Shown here: positions 57,765-64,000 of the stretch, piece after piece
How positions within the stretch are numbered: position 1 is the first letter of the stretch
Layout: each line of letters starts with the position of its first letter
Assembly (NCBI RefSeq): GCF_000518265.1
Contig: NZ_JADG01000004.1
Span: 248,001 to 312,000 of the forward strand
DNA length: 64,000 nt
Direction: 5' to 3'
Source of the DNA: Actinomadura oligospora ATCC 43269
GTDB lineage: Bacteria > Actinomycetota > Actinomycetes > Streptosporangiales > Streptosporangiaceae
Position numbers and translations under genes: made by a program
Notes under the pieces: generated by a model
What the model was told of the DNA's origin: nothing
Database searches by the model: none
Seen by the model: only the letters and a program-made list of their open reading frames with translations

Positions 57765-58883
57765 TCATGTGGACGCTCCCCCGGCGATCCATTCGCTGGA
57801 GACGGTGACCTCGGCGAGCCGCTCGGGGTCGGGGTCGACGCCGAGGCCCGGGCCCGTCGGGACGCGCAGGTGGCCGTCCTCCAGGACGAAGGGCTCGGTG
57901 ATGTCGGTGCGGTAGTAGCGGCCGGACGCCGAGGTGTCGCCGGGCAGGGTGAAGCCGGGGAGCGCGGCCAGAGCGACGTTGGCGGCGCGGCCGAGTCCGG
58001 TCTCCAGCATCCCGCCGCACCACACCGGGACCCCGTGCGCCGCGCAGACGTCGTGGATGCGGCGGGCCTCCAGGTAGCCGCCGACGCGTCCGGGCTTGAC
58101 GTTGACGATCGAGCAGGCGCCGAGCGCGATGGCGTCCGCCGCCGCGCGGGCGGACACGATCGACTCGTCCAGGCAGATCGGGGTGCCGACGGTGGCGGCG
58201 AGGCGGGCGTGGCCGCGCAGGTCCTCCTCGTCCAGGGGCTGCTCGATGAGCAGGAGCCCGAACTCGTCCAGGCGGGCCAGGTGGGCGGCGTCGCCCACGG
58301 TGTAGGCGGTGTTGGCGTCGACCTGGAGCGGCACCGCGTCGCCGAACCGCTCGCGGACGGCGGCGACGGGCTCGACGTCCCAGCCCGGTTCGATCTTGAG
58401 CTTGATCCGCCGGTATCCCTCGGCGAGGTAACCCTCGACGGCGTCGAGCAGCGCGGGGATCGAGTCCATGATGCCGACCGAGACGCCCGCCGGGACGCGG
58501 TCGGCGGTGGCGCCGAGCCAGGAGCCGAAGGACACCGACCGCGCGCGGAGCCAGGCGTCCAGGACGGCCGCCTCCAGGGCGCCCTTGGCCATGCGGTGGC
58601 CCTTGACGTGGGCGAGCGCGGGCGCGACGCGCCACGGGTCGAGGTCGGTGCGGGCCGTGAGGGCGGGGATGAGGTGGCCGCGGAGCACGTCGACCGCGCC
58701 ATCGGTGTACTCGGAGGAGTAGACCGGGTCCTCCATGGTGACGCACTCGCCCCAGCCCTCGCCCTCGCCGGTCTCGACCCTGACCAGCAGGAGTTCCCTG
58801 GAGGTCTGGGTGCCGAACGAGGTGCGGAACGGCGAGACCAGCGGCATCGCGATCCGGCGCAGCTCCACTCCGGCGAGCTTCAT
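57765..58883 (-). CDS. N-acylamino-acid racemase / o-succinylbenzoate synthase family enzyme
   Basis: The 372-residue enolase-superfamily enzyme has the KxK pair in RIKLKIEPGWDV, then QVDANTAY, LIEQPL and CLDESI, and the second catalytic lysine in NVKPGRVGG. GMLETGLGRAAN and GDTSASGRYY complete the NSAR/OSBS signature. Such enzymes racemise N-succinyl- or N-acyl-amino acids, or make o-succinylbenzoate for menaquinone. Because it is coupled by a 4-bp overlap to a GNAT acyltransferase and an M20 hydrolase, the racemase role (D- to L-amino-acid conversion) is preferred. Confidence 0.88.
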   Translation of the reverse strand: MKLAGVELRRIAMPLVSPFRTSFGTQTSRELLLVRVETGEGEGWGECVTMEDPVYSSEYTDGAVDVLRGHLIPALTARTDLDPWRVAPALAHVKGHRMAKGALEAAVLDAWLRARSVSFGSWLGATADRVPAGVSVGIMDSIPALLDAVEGYLAEGYRRIKLKIEPGWDVEPVAAVRERFGDAVPLQVDANTAYTVGDAAHLARLDEFGLLLIEQPLDEEDLRGHARLAATVGTPICLDESIVSARAAADAIALGACSIVNVKPGRVGGYLEARRIHDVCAAHGVPVWCGGMLETGLGRAANVALAALPGFTLPGDTSASGRYYRTDITEPFVLEDGHLRVPTGPGLGVDPDPERLAEVTVSSEWIAGGAST

Positions 58884-59809
58884 GAACGGGTCCTTCCTTC
58901 GTTGTCGATCACGTACCAGCCGTCCCGGGGGAAGCCGGTGACGGCTGCGCCGTCGGCCATCAGGCCGCCAAGGACGTCGCGGACGGCGTGCCGCCACTCC
59001 CGGGCGACGGCGGGGTCGGAGGCCCGCATCGCCTCCATGTCACGCGGGATCCGGACCAGGACGGTCGCGCCGTCGAGCCGTCCTTCCACCGGACGGCCGT
59101 CGGGCTTGGCATCAAGCCCCACCACCGGACGCGGCCCCGCGTCGGCCACGTGTGGACGGCCCTCGCAGGCGGCGGCGACACGCTCTCCGGTGAGGCTCCA
59201 GTGGACGAGCACGCGGTCGGTCTCCTCGCCCGCGTTCACCTCGTCCTGCATCGCGCCGTAGAAGTCCGGCAGGTACTCGACCGGCACCGCGCCGAGCTTC
59301 GCCAGGTTGAAGTAGGCGTTGCGGCTGATCAGCGGGTCGAACGTCCAGCTCACCGTGGTGATCCCGCGGCCCAGAGCCCAGCCACGCTGGTGCAGTTTGA
59401 GCGCGTACCCGGCGCTGCGCCCCCGGGCGTGCCCTTCGACTCCGGCGATGTGGGAGTGCAGGCCCTCGGCGGCCAGCAGCCCGACGCAGGCCGCGACCAT
59501 GCGGTCGCCGGCGTACGCGCCGACGACGTAGCCGCCCGCGTGCCCGATCACGCGCATGAGTTCGGGCGTGATGAGCGGGTTCCCGGCCGGGGGACGCCAC
59601 ACGCGGTCGATCAGCGCCGCCGCCTGAGCCAGGTCGGGAAGCTCGGCCAGCTCCCTGACCTGGACCCCGGCAGCCTGGGCGGCCCTGTCGGCGGAGCGCC
59701 GCGCGGCCCGGCGCAGTGCTTCGGAGACCTCCTTGTCCGCTCCGGGTTCGGCTGTTTCGGGCTGGTCGGCCATCGTCGGTTCCTCGTCCAGTGTCGTCGG
59801 GGCGGTCAC
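58880..59809 (-). CDS. GNAT-family N-acyltransferase
   Basis: The 309-residue protein has an acetyl-CoA-fold region (GGYVVGAYAGDRMVAACVGLLAAEG, then HIAGVEGHARGRSAGYALKLHQRGWALGRG with the pyrophosphate-binding R-G-x-G-like stretch) and TVSWTFDPLISRNAYFNLAKLGA. This extended type is found next to NSAR/OSBS genes, where it is proposed to acylate D-amino acids. Its stop overlaps the racemase ATG, and its GTG start overlaps the M20 stop. The N-terminal 35 residues are unconserved-looking, so the true start may be an internal ATG at 59773. Confidence 0.82.
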   Translation of the reverse strand: MTAPTTLDEEPTMADQPETAEPGADKEVSEALRRAARRSADRAAQAAGVQVRELAELPDLAQAAALIDRVWRPPAGNPLITPELMRVIGHAGGYVVGAYAGDRMVAACVGLLAAEGLHSHIAGVEGHARGRSAGYALKLHQRGWALGRGITTVSWTFDPLISRNAYFNLAKLGAVPVEYLPDFYGAMQDEVNAGEETDRVLVHWSLTGERVAAACEGRPHVADAGPRPVVGLDAKPDGRPVEGRLDGATVLVRIPRDMEAMRASDPAVAREWRHAVRDVLGGLMADGAAVTGFPRDGWYVIDNEGRTRS

Positions 59810-60999
59810 GCCGTCTCCCCTGCGTGATCTGTTGTCCGGGCGGCTGTGTCGGCCCCGCTGTGTGCGTGCCGTTCGGGGTCGGACGGACGGGCGGTCAGTT
59901 CGCGGACGAGCGCCGCGAGGAGCGCGGTCCGGCGCGGCAGCTCCGCGACGATCACGTGCTCGTGGTCGGCGTGCGCGCCGCCGCCGACCGCGCCGAGGCC
60001 GTCCAGCGTGGGCGTGCCGACCCCGGCGGTGAGGTTCCCGTCGGAGCCGCCGCCGACGGCCACGCCCTTCAGCGTGCCGAGGCCGAGCTCGCCGTACAGC
60101 CGCGAGGCCAGGGCGAACAAGCCCGCCGACGACGCCTCCTGGAGGGGCGCACGGTCGGGTCCGCCGGTCACCTCGAGTCGCGCTCCGGGCAGGGCGGGAC
60201 GCAGCGCGCGCACGGCGGCGTCCACCCGGACCTGTTCGGCGGTCGTCGTGGCGCGGACGTCCACGAGCAGTTCCGCCGCGTCCGGGACGGTGTTGCGGGT
60301 CGTCCCGGCGGAGGCCACCGTCGGCGTCACCGAGGTGCCCGCCGCCGGGTCGCCGAGCGCCGCGACGGCCTGGATCTGGTGGGCGAGCTCGACCGCGGCG
60401 TTCACGCCCCGGTGCGGTTCGAGGCCCGCGTGCGCCGCCTTCCCGCCGATCCGCAGGTCGTAGGTGGACACCCCCTTGCGCGCGGTCTTCAGCGCGCCGT
60501 CCTCACCGGCCTCCAGCACCAGGACGGCCCCGACGCGGCGCGCCTCGGACTCGACCAGCGCGCGGGACGTGCCCGACCCGGTCTCCTCGTCGCTGGTCGC
60601 CAGGACGGTAACGCCGTCCAGATCGTCCAGGAGGGCCAGGGCGTGGAAGATCTGGACGAGTCCCGCCTTCATGTCGAAGCAGCCGGGGCCGGTCATCCTC
60701 CCATCGGTCACGGCGAACGGATGGGTGGCCAGCGCGCCGACCGGCCAGACGGTGTCGAAGTGGCCGAGCAGCAGCACGCGGTCGCCCGCGCCGAACCGCC
60801 AGCGCAGGTGCGGACGTCCGCCCGATTCGAGCCGTTCGGGGTGCGTGCCGGTCAGGCGCGAGCCGAGCCCGGCCACCTTCTCGGCGCAGCGGCGCACGGC
60901 CGCCACGTCCGCGGTCGGCGACTCGGCCCGCACCAGTTCCCCGATGTCGGCGACCATCCCGGACGTCCGGGCGCTGGCCGCCATAAGCAGATCGGGCAC
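59806..60999 (-). CDS. M20-family metallopeptidase / N-acyl-amino-acid deacylase
   Basis: The 397-residue di-zinc amidohydrolase has LLGHFDTVWP (first metal His), CFDMKAG (bridging Asp), SDEETGS (catalytic and metal Glu) and GLGAVGGGAHADHE (late His). It belongs to the ArgE/carboxypeptidase-G2 group. With the racemase and GNAT genes it completes a plausible D-amino-acid to L-amino-acid salvage route: acylate, racemise, deacylate. The GTG at 60999 is 1 nt after the stop of the upstream serine hydrolase gene. Confidence 0.88.
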   Translation of the reverse strand: MPDLLMAASARTSGMVADIGELVRAESPTADVAAVRRCAEKVAGLGSRLTGTHPERLESGGRPHLRWRFGAGDRVLLLGHFDTVWPVGALATHPFAVTDGRMTGPGCFDMKAGLVQIFHALALLDDLDGVTVLATSDEETGSGTSRALVESEARRVGAVLVLEAGEDGALKTARKGVSTYDLRIGGKAAHAGLEPHRGVNAAVELAHQIQAVAALGDPAAGTSVTPTVASAGTTRNTVPDAAELLVDVRATTTAEQVRVDAAVRALRPALPGARLEVTGGPDRAPLQEASSAGLFALASRLYGELGLGTLKGVAVGGGSDGNLTAGVGTPTLDGLGAVGGGAHADHEHVIVAELPRRTALLAALVRELTARPSDPERHAHSGADTAARTTDHAGETA

Positions 61000-61000
61000 G

Positions 61001-62419
61001 TCAGCCGACCTTGGGCGTCGCACGGACACCGTGGTGGACGTACGGCGAGCCGTCGGCGAGGGTGTAGAAGGTCACCGGCCACCAGTGGTCCGTGCCGGGC
61101 CGCCGGACGACGAAGACGCCGGGCTCCAGGGCCCGCAGCGGCTCCTCCCGCAGCCGCTCCTCCTCGGGGAGCATCTCGGCCAGCTCCCCGGTCACCATGG
61201 AGCGCAGAACGAGGCCGCCGTCGCGTTCAAACACCTCCATACGGGTGGAGGCGCGCTCGTACACGCCGACGTAGCGGGACAGGTCGTCCGGGACGGGCTC
61301 GGAGGACGGTTCGGGCAGCCCGGACACCTCGACGTCGGCGAGCTCGGCGAAGATCTCACCGTAGAGGTCCTGGTAGAGGCTCGAGGCGTCGCCGCCGTTG
61401 GTGAGCAGGCAGACCGCGATCCCGGCGTCCGGCAGGATCCGCAGGAAGGCGCTCTGGCCGATCGTGTTGCCGTCGTGGCCGTACAGGCGGCGTCCCGACC
61501 ACTCCATGAGGATCCAGCCCAGCCCCCACGCGTCCCCGAGGGTGCGGGTGTCGGGCATCGCGACCTGGCGCTCGCGCATCTCCCGGGCGGCGCCCGCCGA
61601 CAGCAGGCGCGTCCCGTCCGGGGCGAGACCGTCGCCGAGGTGGAGGCGGGCGAAGGCCAGGACGTCGCGGGGCGTGGAGCAGATCAGGCCCGCCGGTCCC
61701 GCCGAGCGCATCAGCGTCCAGTGCGGCGCGACGGCCGGGGGGTCGCCGACGTGGCCCGCGGCGGCGCGGTGGCGCAGGACGTCTTCGGGGATCGTCGCGG
61801 TGTGGGTGAGGCCGAGCGGCTCGTAGAGGCGCTCGCGCATCAGCCGGTCCCACTGCACGCCGGTGACGTGTTCGAGGACGCGGCCCGTCAGGGTGAAACC
61901 GGCGTTGCAGTAGGACATCGTCGCGCCGACCGGGTGGTTGGCGGCGGCGTCGGCGAGGCGTTCGGCGTAGCGCTCCAGGCAGTCGTCGCCGCGTCCGGTG
62001 TCGAGGAAGAAGTCGCCGTCGATCCCGCTGGTGTGGGAGAGCAGGTGGCGCAGGGTGACCCGCTCGGTCAGCTCCGGCGTGCCGAGCCGCAGGCCGGGCA
62101 GCGCCGAGGCGACCGGGGCGTCCAGGTCCAGGAGGCCCTCGTCGACGAGCGTCATCGCGACCGTGGCCGTCCAGACCTTGGAGATCGAGCCGATCTGCCA
62201 CAGCGTGTCGGTGGTGGCCTCGATCCGCGCGCCGGCGTTCGCCAGGCCGGTGGCGGCCTCGGCGATCTCGCCGTCCGCCAGGATGCCGAGGCCCGCGCCG
62301 GGCACGCCGTGCCGGGCGGCCAGGACGGCCAGCCGCTCGGCCCAGTGCGCGGCGTCCAGCGGGCCCGTGGTGGAGGTTGCGGGGGTGGGGGTTGCGGGGG
62401 CGGGGGCGGTGTCAGTCAT
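61001..62419 (-). CDS. Serine hydrolase, class C beta-lactamase/D-aminopeptidase fold
   Basis: The 472-residue protein has the SxxK motif in QIGSISKVWTATV (nucleophile Ser), YxN in MSYCNAGF and the HDG third motif in LYGHDGNTIG. A C-terminal beta domain fits D-aminopeptidase or esterase relatives. No signal peptide is visible, so it is probably intracellular and acts on D-amino-acid peptides or similar. GGGAG lies 7 nt before the ATG. It overlaps the S9 peptidase gene by 8 bp. Its middle region aligns with the truncated homologue at the right edge and gives a useful reference for what that one has lost. Confidence 0.88.
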   Translation of the reverse strand: MTDTAPAPATPTPATSTTGPLDAAHWAERLAVLAARHGVPGAGLGILADGEIAEAATGLANAGARIEATTDTLWQIGSISKVWTATVAMTLVDEGLLDLDAPVASALPGLRLGTPELTERVTLRHLLSHTSGIDGDFFLDTGRGDDCLERYAERLADAAANHPVGATMSYCNAGFTLTGRVLEHVTGVQWDRLMRERLYEPLGLTHTATIPEDVLRHRAAAGHVGDPPAVAPHWTLMRSAGPAGLICSTPRDVLAFARLHLGDGLAPDGTRLLSAGAAREMRERQVAMPDTRTLGDAWGLGWILMEWSGRRLYGHDGNTIGQSAFLRILPDAGIAVCLLTNGGDASSLYQDLYGEIFAELADVEVSGLPEPSSEPVPDDLSRYVGVYERASTRMEVFERDGGLVLRSMVTGELAEMLPEEERLREEPLRALEPGVFVVRRPGTDHWWPVTFYTLADGSPYVHHGVRATPKVG

Positions 62420-63503
62420 GGTCGACTCCCAGGTGTTCGGTGACCCAGCCGACGAGGCGGCGGGAGTAGTCGGCCCGGTGCGAGGGCCGTCCGGTGAGCG
62501 GGAACATGTGGTCGCCGCCCGGATACCGGACGAGGCGGACCGGGACGCCGCGCGAGCGCAGCGCGTGGAACCACTGCTCGGCCTGCCCGACCGGGCAGCG
62601 GTCGTCGGCGTCGCCGTGCAGGATCAGGGTCGGGACGCGCACCCCGTCGGCGTGGGTCAGCGGCGACAGCGCGACGAGCCGGTCGCGCGGGCCGATCTCC
62701 AGGCCGGTCAGGGCCTCGCCCTCGTCGGACGTCCCGGCCATCGAGACCAGGTCGGTGACGACGCCGCCGGGAACGGCCGCGCGGAACACCTGGCTGCGCG
62801 CCGACAGCCAGCAGGTGAGGTAGCCGCCGTAGCTGTACCCGGTCAGCGCGACGCGTCCGGGGTCGGCGAGGCCCTCGTCGATCAGGGTCTGGACGGGCTC
62901 CAGGACGTCCCGCTCGTCGGCCTCGCCCCACGCGCCGAGCGCGGCGGTGTAGAACGCCTCGCCGTACCCGTCGCTGCCGCGGATGTTGAGCGTCAGGACC
63001 GTCCAGCCGCGCGCGACGAGTTCGTGCTGGTAGAGGTGGACGGAGTCGGCGTGCGGGGCCCAGGCGTTGTGCGGGCCGCCGTGCACGTCCACCAGCGGGG
63101 GGCCGCCGGCGGGCGCGTCCGGGTCGCGGATCAGGAACCCGTGGACGCGGGTGCCGTCGGAGATCGTGAACTCGCGCTCGGCGCTCCGCGGCAGGGCCAC
63201 GTCCGGCAGGGACCCGGCGGTGTGCCGGGTCAGCGGTGTGACGCGGCCGGTGCCGAGGTCGAGCAGCTCGATCTCGGCGAAGCGGGCCGCGTCGGCGACC
63301 AGCAGCGCCGCCCGGCCCGCCTTGGGCGCGACCGAGCATCTCGCGACGCCGGTCCCGGTGGGCAGCGGGACCTCGGTGATCTCCGCGCCGTCCAGGCGGT
63401 ACAGGCGGGTGACGCCACGGTCGCGGGCGCAGAAGAGCAGCTCGCCCGCGTCGCCGCCGGTGAACTGCGGCAACGCTCCCGGGTATCCGGGCATGCCCGG
63501 CAT
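62412..63503 (-). pseudogene. S9-family prolyl oligopeptidase, 5'-truncated
   Basis: About 363 residues remain: part of a beta-propeller (ALPQFTGGDAGELLFCARDRGVTRLYRLDG) and the full alpha/beta catalytic domain with GYSYGGYLT (Ser), DADDRCP (Asp) and GGDHMFP (His). Usual S9 enzymes have about 600 residues with a complete propeller, so about 250 N-terminal residues are missing. S9-like coding sequence (DRNVMPG) begins right at the point where the upstream serine hydrolase breaks off. A TGATG overlap (ATG at 63503) could still allow translation of the catalytic part. It is either a remnant or a shortened, possibly active hydrolase. Confidence 0.65.
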
Positions 63504-64000
63504 CACGTTCCGGTCGTGCGCGGCATCGCCCAGGCCGGGGCCTTCACCAGCGCGCCGTCCGGGCCGGGCAGGTGTCCCATGGAGACCCGGTGCCGGATCG
63601 CCTCGGCGGGCGAGGTCGCGACGTGGGTCATGCCGAGCGGCACGGCGATCCGCTCGCGCAGCGCCGCCTCCCAGGTCTGCCCGGTCAGCACCTCGACGAT
63701 CCGCCCGAGCACCACGTACCCGCTGTTGCAGTACGACCAGCGCTCCCCCGGCGGGAACAGCTGCCCGGCCCGGACGGCCAGGTCCGCAACGAACCGCTCG
63801 ACGGCGTCGTCGCCCGGCCCGTGGTCGTCGAAGATGTCGCCCTCGAAGCCGCCGACGTGGCACAGCAGCTGCCGGACGGTGACCGACGCGCTCACGTCCT
63901 CGTCCACGACGCGGAACCCAGGCAGGTACCGGGCGACCGGCGCGTCCAGGGCCACCAGGCCCTCGTCGACCAGCTGCATGATCAGCGTCGCCGTCCAGAC
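63503..64000 (-). pseudogene. Serine hydrolase (beta-lactamase fold), 3'-truncated; 5' end outside window
   Basis: The visible 165 residues match the N-terminal part of the neighbouring full-length serine hydrolase: LVDEGLVALDAPVARYLPGFRVVDE, LLCHVGGFEGDIFDD, YCNSGYVVLGRI. The reading stops after APAWAMPRTTGT. In the intact paralogue the matching segment (PHWTLMRSAG) continues for another 230 residues containing the HDG motif. The stop comes exactly where S9-peptidase coding sequence starts in another frame, so a deletion has fused the two genes. The nucleophile motif lies beyond the window edge. It is unlikely to fold as an active enzyme. Confidence 0.65.

Overview
The window is about 70% G+C by eye, with dense coding, many GTG starts and 4-bp ATGA/GTGA gene overlaps. 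Actinobacterial -10 boxes (TANNNT) sit directly in front of some starts. This points to a filamentous actinomycete. A thiomuracin-like RiPP leader and the general gene content suggest the Streptosporangiales (for example Actinomadura and relatives), but no rRNA or marker gene is present to prove it. No tRNA, rRNA, CRISPR array, transposase or replication origin was seen.

Layout. 1-9.4 kb holds secreted or hydrolytic enzymes: a partial GH31 glycosidase, an aminotransferase, an alpha/beta hydrolase, a carboxylesterase, a Tat-exported beta-carbonic anhydrase and a nitrilase-family amidohydrolase. It ends with an NAD(P)-binding oxidoreductase divergent from its likely TetR regulator. 10.0-14.9 kb, all on the minus strand, is a four-gene RiPP locus: a precursor peptide with a thiomuracin-type leader, a split LanB dehydratase and two SpaB_C-type proteins. 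There is no YcaO or azole-forming enzyme, so it looks like a minimal azole-free (pyritide-like) pyridine-macrocycle pathway. 16.8-21.5 kb is a sulfide-oxidation operon (sulfide:quinone reductase, persulfide dioxygenase-rhodanese, TauE/SafE exporter) with a GntR/UTRA regulator; three copies of CCGTACATTT mark its likely sites. 21.6-25.9 kb has a P450, a VanY-like peptidase with an OmpR-type two-component system, and an exported cupin next to a 45-bp palindrome. 26-34.9 kb has codBA, a MatB-like synthetase, a kinase, FKBP, an ABC exporter and a polysaccharide deacetylase.

34.98-38.85 kb is a compact three-gene operon of visibly lower G+C: an OLD/AAA15-type ATPase (DUF3696-like), a TOPRIM/DUF4435-like protein and a DUF262 (GmrS-like) protein. 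It is a good candidate for an undescribed anti-phage system. 39-52.6 kb is a nucleobase and molybdenum-hydroxylase accessory region: NCS2 permease, PucR regulator with a 13-unit 27-bp minisatellite, DUF2877, aldose epimerase, DUF6986, CGNR regulator and arginase-like pair, MocA, XdhC, VWA and MoxR. 52.8-56.1 kb pairs a sulfite-oxidase-like molybdoenzyme with a methanethiol oxidase and a His-rich membrane protein. 56.1-64.0 kb is a minus-strand operon under a PucR/CdaR-type regulator: N-acylamino-acid racemase/OSBS, GNAT acetyltransferase, M20 peptidase, serine hydrolase, S9 peptidase and a second serine hydrolase. The last two appear to have been fused and truncated by a deletion at a short microhomology.

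Most assignments rest on recognised motifs in the translated sequence. No database search was run.
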